Positions 55,696 through 64,000 of a DNA stretch of 64,000 nt are shown piece after piece (the first letter of the stretch is position 1; each line of letters begins with the position of its first letter). This DNA is from Arthrobacter globiformis (GTDB lineage: Bacteria > Actinomycetota > Actinomycetes > Actinomycetales > Micrococcaceae). The notes below the pieces were generated by a model. That model saw only the letters and a list, made by a program, of their open reading frames with translations, had not been told where the DNA came from and ran no database searches. The DNA lies in contig NZ_JAUSYZ010000001.1 in the NCBI RefSeq assembly GCF_030817195.1, positions 496,001-560,000 of the forward strand. Reading direction: 5' to 3'. The translations under genes and the position numbers were made by a program.

Positions 55696-57309
55696 CTAGA
55701 ACAGCGGCGCGAGCCCGTTCCAGCCCGCGCTGATACGCAGGCGGGAGGCGAACTGCCCCGTGCCCAGTCCGGGATACAGCCAGAGGACGCCGGCTGCATC
55801 GCGCGCCAGCAGGTCCGGATTGCGGTCGCCATTGAAGTCACCGGGGCTTACGACGGCGGTCATGGCGTTCCAGCCGGCGCCCACCCGGACGCGGGGGAGC
55901 CAGCCGCCGGTGCCGCTGCCGCGGTAGAGCCACAGGACGCCGGTGGCTGTTTCCCGCGCGAGGATGTCGGCGGCGCCGTCGCCGTTCATGTCGCCCGGAC
56001 CCACCAGGGCATTGAAGCTGTTCCAGCCGGAGCCCACCCGGATCCGCGGCAGGAACGCGCCGGTGCCGTTGCCGCGGTACAGCCAGAGGAAGCCGGTGGC
56101 AGTCTCGCGGGCGAGGATGTCCACACGCTGGTCGCCGTTGAAGTCGCCCGGGCCGATGATGGCGCTGAAGCTGTTCCAGCCGGTGCCGAGCCGGATCCGG
56201 GGCAGGAACCCGCCGGTGCCGTTGCCGCGGTACATCCACAGGTATCCGGTGGCGGCTTCCCTGGCAAAGACGTCCTGCGGGCCGTCGCCGTTGAAATCTC
56301 CTGGTGTTTCAAGGGCGCTGAACCCGTTCCAGCCGGTGCCGATGCGCACGCCGGGCAGCCGGCCCCCGCGGCCGTTCCCCGGGTACAGCCGCAGCTCGGC
56401 CGTCGCCGTCACCCGGGCCAGGATGTCCGTGTTCCAGTCACCGTTGAAGTCGGCAGTCGACCGGGACAGGGTAGACGCCGGAACAGGCAGGGGAGTGAAG
56501 GCGTAGGGGTCGCAGGTCAGATCGTAATCCCGGACGTCGTCGTACCACTGGGAAAGGTACACGCGGCCGCCGGAGAAGCTGGGGGAACGGCAGAGATTGA
56601 GGGCTTCGCCGGGGAAATCCAGCCGGCCGGCGGTGGCCCACACCGGAACGCCGGACAGCCGCCAGGAACCGGTGATGCTGGCCCAGCCCGAAGCAAACGA
56701 GTACAGGCCGTAGGAATAGCCGGAATCCCGCAGCCCGCGCATGAGGCCCTCGACGATGTACCGGTTTTCGCGCTGCTGCGCGGCGCTCGCGGTGGGCCAC
56801 GGCTGGGCGGGGCGGGGCTCGACGTCGATCCACACCACGCGTGGCGCAAACCGGACCCGCGCCAGGCTGGCAATCGCAAATCGTGCTTCCGCATAGCCGA
56901 CGTTGGAGAGCTGTCCCGCCCGGGTGGCGGCAGACCACGGTCCCTGGGACCGGTAGGTGGTGAGCTGGGCGGCCGTGGGGAAGGCAGCCATGGTGTAGGC
57001 CTGCGTCGGCTTGCGGTTGGCGGACGCCCAGGCGACCTGGCTGGCCAGGCACGGGTTCTCGGTGAAGGGCAACCCCTTCGTCAGGCCGATGACCACAAAC
57101 TGGGACGACGCCGGCGGAAGCGGCAGGCCAAAGCCGCCCACCGCCGTCGGGCATTGGGGCCAGGAGATGTCGTGGCCGTTGAGCGACACGGCGCGTGCGG
57201 GAGTGGCGCCGGGCAGGTATCCAAGGAGGAGGGCGAACAGGAGCAACACGCCCGCCAGCATGTGCCGTGCGGAAGATCCGGCCCCAGAATGATGAACTTT
57301 TCCGTCCAT
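55696..57309 (-). CDS. Secreted glycoside-hydrolase-like (GH25/DUF1906 type) protein with FG-GAP repeats
   Basis: 537 residues. Signal peptide (MLAGVLLLFALLLGYLPG, cleavage after ARA ~40). A TIM-barrel domain at ~42-255 resembles DUF1906/GH25 lysozyme-like proteins (LNGHDISWPQCP, VVIGLTKGLPFTEN, VVWIDVEPRP, VYLSQWYDD). About five FG-GAP/VCBS repeats of ~53 residues follow, each with DFNGDxxxDIxAR, LWLYRGNGTG and RxGTGWN. It probably binds or cleaves cell wall or polysaccharide outside the cell. The ATG at 57309 has AAGGAG 8 nt upstream. Single-gene unit. Confidence 0.82.
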   Translation of the reverse strand: MDGKVHHSGAGSSARHMLAGVLLLFALLLGYLPGATPARAVSLNGHDISWPQCPTAVGGFGLPLPPASSQFVVIGLTKGLPFTENPCLASQVAWASANRKPTQAYTMAAFPTAAQLTTYRSQGPWSAATRAGQLSNVGYAEARFAIASLARVRFAPRVVWIDVEPRPAQPWPTASAAQQRENRYIVEGLMRGLRDSGYSYGLYSFASGWASITGSWRLSGVPVWATAGRLDFPGEALNLCRSPSFSGGRVYLSQWYDDVRDYDLTCDPYAFTPLPVPASTLSRSTADFNGDWNTDILARVTATAELRLYPGNGRGGRLPGVRIGTGWNGFSALETPGDFNGDGPQDVFAREAATGYLWMYRGNGTGGFLPRIRLGTGWNSFSAIIGPGDFNGDQRVDILARETATGFLWLYRGNGTGAFLPRIRVGSGWNSFNALVGPGDMNGDGAADILARETATGVLWLYRGSGTGGWLPRVRVGAGWNAMTAVVSPGDFNGDRNPDLLARDAAGVLWLYPGLGTGQFASRLRISAGWNGLAPLF

Positions 57310-57393
57310 CGCCAGTGCTCCTTTTGTTCCCATCAGTTTACGTCCGGCCGCGTCCATTCGTCCTGAAGGCTGTGGTTCACGCACAATTACCCC

Positions 57394-58404
57394 ATGGCAA
57401 AAAGCAATGCCCGGCTGCCCCGGCTTGAGGACGTGGCGGAGCGCGCGGGAGTCTCGCACCAGACCGTGTCCCGGGTGATCAACAACCATCCCAACGTCAG
57501 CAAGGCCACGCGCGAGCGCGTCGAGGCCGCCATTGCCGAGCTGGGCTACCGGCGCAACACCGCGGCGCGGAGCCTGGTTACGCGGAAGTCGCAGACCATC
57601 GGCGTGCTTGGCAGCGAGCTGTCCCAGTACGGTCCCGCCAACACGCTGCTGGGGGTGGAGCAGGCCGCGCGCGACGCCGGCTATTTCGTGAGCATTGCTG
57701 CGCTGAGGTCGGTGAGCCGGGAGGCGATTTTCGATGCCATCCGGCACTTCCTGGACCAGTCCGTGGACGGCATCGTGGTGATCGTGCCGCATTCCGAGAC
57801 GCTTCTTGCCCTGGCCGAGCTGAAGCCCGGCGTGCCGGTGGTTGCCGTGGGCTCCCTCGGCGGTGAGGGGGTGAGCGGCGCCATGGTGGACCAGAAGCGG
57901 GGGGCTGAGCTCGCCGTCGGGCATTTGATTGAGCAGGGCCACCGCCGGATTGGCCATGTTGCCGGTCCGCAGGACTGGATTGATGCGGCGGAACGCGCCG
58001 CGGGCTGGAGCGCGGCACTGCGCTCGGCCGGGCTGGATGACAGCCTCGTGGTCGAGGGGGACTGGAGCGCGGGCAGCGGCTACGAGATCGGCCGGAAGCT
58101 GGCCGCCGAACGGACTGCCACCGCGCTGTTCGTGGGCAACGACCAAATGTCCCTGGGCCTGCTCCGCGCCTTCAACGAGGCCGGCGTGCGGGTCCCCGAG
58201 GATGTTTCGGTCGTGGGTTTCGACGACCAGCCGGAGTCGGGCTACTTCACCCCGCCGCTCACCACCGTGCGCCAGGACTTCGAGGAGCTGGGCAGGCGCT
58301 GCATGGACCTGATGCTGAGCGCCATTGCAAACGGCGACACGGTAAGCACCACTGTGGTGGAACCCGAGCTGGTCGTCCGCCGGAGCACGTCCGCCCCGGC
58401 CTGA
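57394..58404 (+). CDS. LacI family transcriptional regulator (arabinose operon, AraR-like)
   Basis: 336 residues. HTH at ~11-32 (LEDVAERAGVSHQTVSRVIN), hinge helix NTAARSLVTRKSQ and a ligand-binding domain with DQSVDGIVVIVPHS and FVGNDQMSLGLLRAF. It lies directly upstream of araB in the same direction. The palindrome at 58451-58466 in the araB promoter is a likely target. It is closely similar to the truncated regulator at the right end of the window. Confidence 0.9.
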   Translation: MAKSNARLPRLEDVAERAGVSHQTVSRVINNHPNVSKATRERVEAAIAELGYRRNTAARSLVTRKSQTIGVLGSELSQYGPANTLLGVEQAARDAGYFVSIAALRSVSREAIFDAIRHFLDQSVDGIVVIVPHSETLLALAELKPGVPVVAVGSLGGEGVSGAMVDQKRGAELAVGHLIEQGHRRIGHVAGPQDWIDAAERAAGWSAALRSAGLDDSLVVEGDWSAGSGYEIGRKLAAERTATALFVGNDQMSLGLLRAFNEAGVRVPEDVSVVGFDDQPESGYFTPPLTTVRQDFEELGRRCMDLMLSAIANGDTVSTTVVEPELVVRRSTSAPA

Positions 58405-58437
58405 GGGCAAGATCCCTGAATCGGTGATCCTTGGCAC

Positions 58438-58467
58438 TTGACGCAGTAAGTTGTTAGCGCTCACAAT
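58438..58467 (+). promoter_or_regulatory. araB promoter with LacI-type operator
   Basis: TTGACG (58438-58443) and CACAAT (58462-58467), spaced 18 nt, look like -35 and -10. TTGTTAGCGCTCACAA (58451-58466), one mismatch from a perfect 16-bp palindrome, covers the spacer and -10, as expected for repression by a LacI-family protein. Confidence 0.7.
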
Positions 58468-58509
58468 GGTTTCAGCCCGATAAGCAGCGGGCCTTTATCT
58501 GGAGGATTC

Positions 58510-60264
58510 ATGGACGTCACAGCAGACGGCAGCGAAAACTATGTCATCGGGGTGGACTACGGCACCCTGTCCGGCCGGGCCGTGGTTGTGCGGGTCCGGG
58601 ACGGCAAGGAACTCGGCAGTGGCGTGTTCGACTACCCCCATGCGGTAGTCACGGAAGCGCTTCCGGCGGATGTGGCAGGCGTGGCAGATGGAACAGCCGC
58701 CCGGCTTCCCGGTGAATGGGCGCTGCAGGTGCCCAACGATTACCGGGACGTGCTCCGGCACGCTGTTCCCGCCGCGATCGCGGACGCCGGGATCGACCCG
58801 GCCGCCGTCGTCGGAATTGCCACGGACTTCACCGCCTGCACGATGGTGCCTGTCAAAGCGGACGGCACCCCGCTGAACGAACTGCCGGGCTACGCGAACC
58901 GTCCGCACGCCTACGTGAAGCTGTGGCGCCACCATGCCGCCCAGGGCCAGGCGGACCGGATCAACGCGCTCGCCGCCGAGCTGGGCGAATCCTGGCTGCC
59001 GCGGTACGGCGGACTGATCTCCTCCGAGTGGGAATTCGCCAAGGGGCTGCAGCTGCTGGAGGAGGACCCCGAAGCCTACGCCGAAATGGACCACTGGGTG
59101 GAGGCCGCCGACTGGATCGTCTGGCAGCTCTGCGGCAACTATGTCCGCAACGCCTGCACTGCCGGCTATAAGGGCATCTACCAGGACGGCCACTACCCGT
59201 CCGATGACTTCCTCGCCGCCCTGAACCCGCAGTTCAAGGACTTCGTCAGCGCCAAGCTGGACCACACCATCGGCCGCCTGGGCGACGCCGCCGGCTACCT
59301 GACCGCCGAGGCCGCCGCCTGGACCGGACTCCCGGAGGGCATCGCCGTTGCCGTCGGCAACGTGGACGCCCACGTCACCGCCCCGGCTGCCAAGGCCGTG
59401 GAGCCGGGCCAGCTCGTCGCCATCATGGGCACCTCCACCTGCCACGTGATGAACGGTGCTGAACTGCATGAGGTGCCGGGCATGTGCGGCGTGGTGGACG
59501 GCGGCATTGTCGACGGGCTCTGGGGCTACGAGGCCGGCCAGAGCGGCGTGGGTGACATCTTCGGCTGGTTCACCAAGTACGGGGTTCCCCCGGAATACCA
59601 CCAGGCCGCGGCTGCGGCAGGGCAGGGCATCCACGAATACCTGACGGACCTGGCCTCCGGGCAGGCGATCGGCCAGCACGGCCTGATCGCCCTGGACTGG
59701 CACTCGGGCAACCGCTCCGTGCTGGTGGACCACGAGCTCTCCGGCGTGGTGGTCGGCCAGACCCTGGCCACCCGGCCGGAGGACATCTACCGGGCCCTGC
59801 TGGAGGCCACGGCCTTCGGTACCCGCACCATCGTGGAGGCTTTCCGGGATTCCGGCGTGCCGGTGAAGGAATTCATCGTGGCCGGCGGCCTGCTGAAAAA
59901 CCGGCTCCTGATGCAGATCTACTCGGACGTGACCGGCCTGCAGCTCTCCACCATCGGTTCCACACAGGGCCCGGCCCTGGGTTCAGCCATCCACGCGGCC
60001 GTTGCCGCCGGCAAATACCCCGATGTCCGTGCCGCGTCCGAAGCGATGGGCGCCGCACCCGGTGCCGTCTACACCCCCATCTCGGAAAACGTCGCAGCGT
60101 ACGACGAACTGTTCCGCGAGTACCGGACCCTGCACGACTACTTCGGCCGTGGAACCAACGACGTCATGCACCGGCTCAAGGCCATCCAGCGCAGCGCCGT
60201 TCAGCCGGCTAACGCCCAGTCCCTGCTTACCGAGTCCTTCAACGCTGAGGAGGTTCCGGCATGA
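58510..60264 (+). CDS. araB: Ribulokinase
   Basis: 584 residues, FGGY sugar kinase. The phosphate-1 motif is VIGVDYGTLSGRAVVV, and the adenine/sugar side has GIATDFTACTMVP, GNVDAHVTAPAAKAV, IMGTSTCHVM and VAGGLLKNRLLMQIYSDVTG. It phosphorylates L-ribulose. GGAGG lies just before the ATG at 58510. First gene of the araBDA operon; its stop overlaps the araD start (ATGA). Confidence 0.96.
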   Translation: MDVTADGSENYVIGVDYGTLSGRAVVVRVRDGKELGSGVFDYPHAVVTEALPADVAGVADGTAARLPGEWALQVPNDYRDVLRHAVPAAIADAGIDPAAVVGIATDFTACTMVPVKADGTPLNELPGYANRPHAYVKLWRHHAAQGQADRINALAAELGESWLPRYGGLISSEWEFAKGLQLLEEDPEAYAEMDHWVEAADWIVWQLCGNYVRNACTAGYKGIYQDGHYPSDDFLAALNPQFKDFVSAKLDHTIGRLGDAAGYLTAEAAAWTGLPEGIAVAVGNVDAHVTAPAAKAVEPGQLVAIMGTSTCHVMNGAELHEVPGMCGVVDGGIVDGLWGYEAGQSGVGDIFGWFTKYGVPPEYHQAAAAAGQGIHEYLTDLASGQAIGQHGLIALDWHSGNRSVLVDHELSGVVVGQTLATRPEDIYRALLEATAFGTRTIVEAFRDSGVPVKEFIVAGGLLKNRLLMQIYSDVTGLQLSTIGSTQGPALGSAIHAAVAAGKYPDVRAASEAMGAAPGAVYTPISENVAAYDELFREYRTLHDYFGRGTNDVMHRLKAIQRSAVQPANAQSLLTESFNAEEVPA

Positions 60265-60971
60265 GCGCCCTGCTGGAAACCATTGTCCGTATCCGCCGCG
60301 AGGTCTGCGACCTGCACGCCGAGCTGACCCGGTACGGCCTGGTGGTCTGGACCGCCGGCAACGTGTCCGGCCGGATCCCCGGATATGACCTCATGGTCAT
60401 CAAGCCCTCAGGCGTCTCCTACGACGACCTGACCCCCGAACTGATGGTGGTCACCGACCTTTACGGCGTCCCGGTCAGCGGTACCTCCAACGGCGGGGAC
60501 GGCACGATAGTTGAGTGGGGCAACCCGGCCCTCACGCCGTCGTCGGACACCGCCGCGCACGCCTACGTGTACCGGAACATGCCCGAGGTGGGCGGGGTGG
60601 TCCACACCCACTCCACCTACGCCACGGCCTGGGCGGCGCGGGGCGAGGAGATCCCGTGTGTGCTGACCATGATGGGCGATGAATTCGGCGGGCCCATCCC
60701 GGTGGGTCCGTTCGCCCTGATCGGCGACGATTCGATCGGCCAGGGCATCGTGGAGACGCTCAAGAACTCCAACTCCCCGGCGGTGCTGATGCAGAACCAC
60801 GGCCCGTTCACCATCGGCAAGGACGCCCGCGCGGCGGTCAAGGCCGCCGTGATGTGCGAGGAGGTGGCCCGCACGGTCCACGTCTCCCGCCAGCTCGGCG
60901 AACCGCTGCCCATCGACCAGGGGCAGATCGAGTCGCTCTACGACCGCTACCAGAACGTATACGGACGCTAG
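60261..60971 (+). CDS. araD: L-ribulose-5-phosphate 4-epimerase
   Basis: 236 residues, class II aldolase/epimerase fold. Zn histidines are in VVHTHSTYATAWAA, with the third in VLMQNHGPFTIGKDARAAVK. NVSGRIPGYDLMVIKPSGV holds the phosphate-binding part. It converts L-ribulose-5-P to D-xylulose-5-P for the pentose phosphate pathway. Coupled to araB by a 4-nt overlap. Confidence 0.96.
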   Translation: MSALLETIVRIRREVCDLHAELTRYGLVVWTAGNVSGRIPGYDLMVIKPSGVSYDDLTPELMVVTDLYGVPVSGTSNGGDGTIVEWGNPALTPSSDTAAHAYVYRNMPEVGGVVHTHSTYATAWAARGEEIPCVLTMMGDEFGGPIPVGPFALIGDDSIGQGIVETLKNSNSPAVLMQNHGPFTIGKDARAAVKAAVMCEEVARTVHVSRQLGEPLPIDQGQIESLYDRYQNVYGR

Positions 60972-61028
60972 GTCCGCCCCCGCCGCCGCGGCGGCCCCGC
61001 ACACCCAAGACTTTCAAAGGAGACACCA

Positions 61029-62549
61029 ATGTCCAGCGCCAACAACACCTCGCTCGAGCACTACGAGGTCTGGTTCCTCACGGGCAGCCAGCACCTGTAC
61101 GGCGAGGACGTGCTGAAGCAGGTGGCGGCCCAGTCGCAGGAGATCGCCGCCGCCCTGAACGACTCCTCGGAGGTTCCGGTCAAGCTCGTCTGGAAGCCCG
61201 TGCTGACGGACTCGGACGCGATCCGCCGCACCGCGCTGGAAGCCAACTCGGACGATTCGGTGATCGGCGTGACGGCGTGGATGCACACCTTCTCCCCGGC
61301 CAAAATGTGGATCCAGGGCCTGGACCTGCTCCGCAAGCCCCTGCTGCACCTGCACACCCAGGCCAACGTGGAACTGCCCTGGGCGGACATCGACTTTGAC
61401 TTCATGAACCTGAACCAGGCCGCGCACGGCGACCGCGAGTTCGGCTACATCCAGTCCCGTCTGGGCGTGCCGCGCAAGACCGTCGTGGGCCACGTGTCCA
61501 ACCCGGAAGTGGCCCGCCAGGTGGGCGTTTGGCAGCGCGCCTCCGCCGGCTGGGCCGCCGTCCGGAACCTGAAGCTGACCCGGTTCGGGGACAACATGCG
61601 CAATGTCGCCGTCACCGAAGGCGACAAGACCGAGGCGGAGCTGCGCTTCGGTGTCTCGGTCAACACCTGGTCCGTCAACGAACTCGCCGACGCCGTCCAC
61701 GGCGCCGCAGAGTCCGACGTCGACGCCCTGGTGGCCGAGTACGAGCGGCTTTACGACGTGGCGCCGGAGTTGCGCTCAGGTGGAGCCCGCTACGAGTCCC
61801 TCCGCTACAGCGCCCGCATCGAACTCGGGCTGCGCAGCTTCCTCGAAGCCAATGGCTCCGCCGCCTTCACCACCTCCTTCGAGGACCTCGGCGAGCTGCG
61901 GCAGCTGCCCGGCATGGCCGTCCAGCGGCTCATGGCCGACGGCTACGGTTTCGGCGCCGAGGGTGACTGGAAGACGGCCATCCTGGTCCGCGCGGCCAAG
62001 GTCATGGGTGCCGGACTGCCCGGCGGCGCCTCCCTCATGGAGGACTACACCTACCACCTGGTGCCCGGCCAGGAGAGGATCCTCGGCGCGCACATGCTGG
62101 AGGTCTGCCCCTCGCTGACCGCCACCAAGCCGCGCGTCGAAATCCACCCGCTGGGCATCGGCGGCAAGGAGGACCCGGTCCGCATGGTCTTCGACACCGA
62201 CGCCGGCCCCGGCGTCGTGGTCGCATTGTCCGACATGCGTGACCGCTTCCGCCTCGTCGCGAACGCCGTCGACGTCGTCGACCTCGACGAGCCGCTGCCC
62301 AACCTGCCGGTCGCACGCGCCCTCTGGGAACCGAAGCCCGACTTCGCCACCTCCGCGGCCGCCTGGCTCACCGCCGGGGCGGCGCACCACACGGTTCTTT
62401 CCACCCAGGTGGGCGTGGACGTGTTCGAGGACTTCGCCGAAATCGCCCAGACCGAGCTGCTCACCATCGACGAAGGCACCACCCTCAAGCAGTTCAAGAA
62501 GGAACTGGCCTGGAACGCCGCCTACTACAGGCTGGCCGGCAGGCTGTGA
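61029..62549 (+). CDS. araA: L-arabinose isomerase
   Basis: 506 residues. [59 protein letters not shown] and the metal site region [28 protein letters not shown] are all as in AraA. It converts L-arabinose to L-ribulose. AAAGGAGA precedes the ATG at 61029. The stop overlaps the GTG start of the epimerase gene. Confidence 0.97.
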   Translation: MSSANNTSLEHYEVWFLTGSQHLYGEDVLKQVAAQSQEIAAALNDSSEVPVKLVWKPVLTDSDAIRRTALEANSDDSVIGVTAWMHTFSPAKMWIQGLDLLRKPLLHLHTQANVELPWADIDFDFMNLNQAAHGDREFGYIQSRLGVPRKTVVGHVSNPEVARQVGVWQRASAGWAAVRNLKLTRFGDNMRNVAVTEGDKTEAELRFGVSVNTWSVNELADAVHGAAESDVDALVAEYERLYDVAPELRSGGARYESLRYSARIELGLRSFLEANGSAAFTTSFEDLGELRQLPGMAVQRLMADGYGFGAEGDWKTAILVRAAKVMGAGLPGGASLMEDYTYHLVPGQERILGAHMLEVCPSLTATKPRVEIHPLGIGGKEDPVRMVFDTDAGPGVVVALSDMRDRFRLVANAVDVVDLDEPLPNLPVARALWEPKPDFATSAAAWLTAGAAHHTVLSTQVGVDVFEDFAEIAQTELLTIDEGTTLKQFKKELAWNAAYYRLAGRL

Positions 62550-63460
62550 CCGAATACGGGGCTGGGGTCGAATTCAACATCCGGGCGGGGGAGTACACCG
62601 CCGTAATCACGGCACGGGCAGGTGCCCTGCGGGAGCTGCGCCACCGGGGACGGGACCTCATCGTTCCGTTCCCGGCGGGCGGGCCGATCCCCGACTACCG
62701 CGGCATCGTCGCGGCGCCCTGGCCCAACCGGATCGCCGACGGCCGCTACACGTTCGACGGCGCCGAGCATGAGGTGCCGGTCAACGAGCCGGAACGCGGC
62801 TGTGCCCTGCACGGGCTGGTGTTCCCCCTGGACTGGGACCTGGAGTCGCAGAACGGGTCCTCAGTGACGCTTTCCTGCACCGCCGGTCCGACGCCGGGCT
62901 ACCCGCATACTGTGCGGATCGTCGTCGAGTACCGGCTGTCCGGGGAGGGCCTGTCCAGCCAGGTCACGGCGGTGAACGTTGGCGGCACCGCGGCGCCCTA
63001 CGGGGTCTGCCCGCACCCCTACCTGGTCGCCGGTCCGTCGCCCCTCGATGAGTGGACCCTCGAAATCCCCGCGGGGGAGTTCCTCGAGGTCACCCCGGAC
63101 AGGCTGTTGCCGAAGGAAACGCGCAGCGTGGAAGGCCACGAGTTTGATTTCCGCGTGCCGCGCGCCATCGGCGCCACGGAGATCGACCACGCCTTTACGG
63201 ACATAGCGTTCGACGGCGGCGGGCAGGCCCGCGTGCTGGTCCGGGATCCGGGCGGAACCGGCGTCGGAATGTCCTGGGACCGCACGTGCCAGTGGCTCCA
63301 GATCCACACCGCCGACAAGCAGCCCCCGGCCCCCAACCGGCTGGGCCTCGCCGTGGAACCCATGACCTGCCCGCCCGATGCCTTCAACAGCGGCGTGGAC
63401 CTGATCCGGCTCGAGCCGGGCGCCACCCACGAGGCATCCTGGAGCATCTTCGCCAGATGA
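62546..63460 (+). CDS. Aldose 1-epimerase family protein (mutarotase)
   Basis: 304 residues, galactose-mutarotase-like fold. [25 protein letters not shown] (catalytic His) and [12 protein letters not shown] (second His), and the late Glu in [19 protein letters not shown] follow the family. It interconverts alpha and beta anomers of the sugar before AraA. The GTG start overlaps the araA stop (GTGA). Last enzyme of the arabinose operon. Confidence 0.92.
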   Translation: MTEYGAGVEFNIRAGEYTAVITARAGALRELRHRGRDLIVPFPAGGPIPDYRGIVAAPWPNRIADGRYTFDGAEHEVPVNEPERGCALHGLVFPLDWDLESQNGSSVTLSCTAGPTPGYPHTVRIVVEYRLSGEGLSSQVTAVNVGGTAAPYGVCPHPYLVAGPSPLDEWTLEIPAGEFLEVTPDRLLPKETRSVEGHEFDFRVPRAIGATEIDHAFTDIAFDGGGQARVLVRDPGGTGVGMSWDRTCQWLQIHTADKQPPAPNRLGLAVEPMTCPPDAFNSGVDLIRLEPGATHEASWSIFAR

Positions 63461-63473
63461 CCAATTCGACGCA

Positions 63474-64000
63474 GTGAGCTCAAGCACCACGCCACGTCCT
63501 CCCGTCATGGAGGACGTGGCGCGTCTCGCAGGCGTGTCCCACCAGACCGTCTCGCGCGTGCTGAACACGCACCCGAACGTCAGCGCCAGGACCCGCAAGC
63601 GCGTGGAACGCGCGATCGCCGAGCTGGGATACCGCCGTAACACCGCAGCCCGCAGCCTGGTCACCCGGCGTTCGCAGGCCATCGGAGTCCTGGGTGCCGG
63701 CACGGCACACTACGGCCCGGCCAACACGCTGCTGGGCGTCCAGCAGGCAGCCCGGAACGAGGGCTATGCCGTCAGCATGGCCAGCCTCAGCGAGGTGACG
63801 CCCTCCGGAATCCACGACGCCCTCGAACACTTCCTGCTGCAGTCAGTCGACGGGATCGTGGTGATCGTTCCGCACGAGACGATGCTGAAATCGCTGCACA
63901 CCATCGCACTGTCCGTCCCGCTGGTTGCCGTGGGGTTCGGGGCGGATGAACACCTGACGGTCGCCGCCGTGAACCAGCGCGTTGGTGCGGCCCTCGCCGT
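63474..64000 (+). CDS. LacI family transcriptional regulator, cut by the window end
   Basis: About 175 residues are visible before the right edge. The HTH (MEDVARLAGVSHQTVSRVLN) and first half of the ligand domain (RSQAIGVLGAGTAHYGPANT, LQSVDGIVVIVPHE) are very similar, nearly residue by residue, to the regulator at 57394. The start may be the GTG at 63474, 14 nt after the mutarotase stop, or the ATG at 63507. The two look like the products of a duplication that brackets the arabinose operon. Confidence 0.88.
   Translation, partial: MSSSTTPRPPVMEDVARLAGVSHQTVSRVLNTHPNVSARTRKRVERAIAELGYRRNTAARSLVTRRSQAIGVLGAGTAHYGPANTLLGVQQAARNEGYAVSMASLSEVTPSGIHDALEHFLLQSVDGIVVIVPHETMLKSLHTIALSVPLVAVGFGADEHLTVAAVNQRVGAALA

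Overview
The window looks like a chromosomal segment of a high-GC actinobacterium, most likely an Arthrobacter/Pseudarthrobacter-type member of the Micrococcaceae. This rests on base composition, GTG/TTG starts, many ATGA/GTGA start-stop overlaps, and the mix of gene families (sugar and amine catabolism, many LacI/GntR/IclR regulators, LLM flavin monooxygenases). I see no rRNA, tRNA, insertion sequence, phage gene or CRISPR array. Almost every stretch is metabolic: small catabolic operons, each with its own transporter and often its own regulator.

Layout. 1-3293: end of a TRAP transporter substrate-binding protein, a fused DctQM permease and a beta-hydroxyacid dehydrogenase. 3280-4609: a NUDIX hydrolase, a small unknown protein and a PepSY secreted protein, flanked by short dispersed repeats. 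4644-10209: a GlcNAc catabolic operon (nagA, SIS deaminase/isomerase, GlcNAc kinase, MFS porter) diverging from a GntR/UTRA (DasR/NagR-like) regulator across two dre-like palindromes. 10413-15948: a small unknown protein, a nitrate/sulfonate-type binding protein, a DUF6919-like protein, an orphan amino-acid-type binding lipoprotein, a decayed spacer with palindromic elements, pirin and a small acetyltransferase. 16016-21734: a LacI regulator and MHS-type transporter diverging from a HisD-like dehydrogenase, an SDR and a 3-hydroxyacyl-CoA dehydrogenase, with LacI-type operators over both promoters. 21772-22344: a MOSC protein.

22383-33411 is a glycine/one-carbon region. gcvP-gcvT-gcvH-sdaA-lipA runs leftward and cycA (frameshifted)-purU-metF runs rightward. 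Each is preceded by its own tandem glycine riboswitch, and the two leaders are clearly related to each other. 33614-40191 holds a GntP permease, a CoA-transferase, an HMG-CoA-lyase-like enzyme, a 2-hydroxyacid dehydrogenase, a glycerate kinase and a convergent IclR regulator. It reads as a complete pathway for an unidentified hydroxylated acid that ends in 2-phosphoglycerate plus an acyl-CoA.

40442-50664: an ABC importer with three LLM/NtaA flavin monooxygenases (one broken by two frameshifts) and a DUF1684 protein, diverging from an unusual FAD/NAD(P)-binding domain fused to a GNAT acetyltransferase. By analogy to Bacillus succinocysteine-type clusters this may import and oxidatively cleave an organosulfur or N-acyl compound. 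50613-51914: ammonium transporter. 52027-55418: a large Tat-exported multicopper oxidase with a membrane protein and a CsoR-like palindrome upstream. 55696-57309: a secreted glycoside-hydrolase-like protein with FG-GAP repeats. 57394-64000: L-arabinose operon araB-araD-araA-aldose epimerase, flanked by two paralogous LacI regulators, the second cut by the window edge.

The best candidates for something undescribed are the CoA-transferase/lyase/glycerate pathway, the HisD-paralogue operon, the ABC/monooxygenase/FAD-GNAT cluster, and a palindromic element that twice borders gene remnants.
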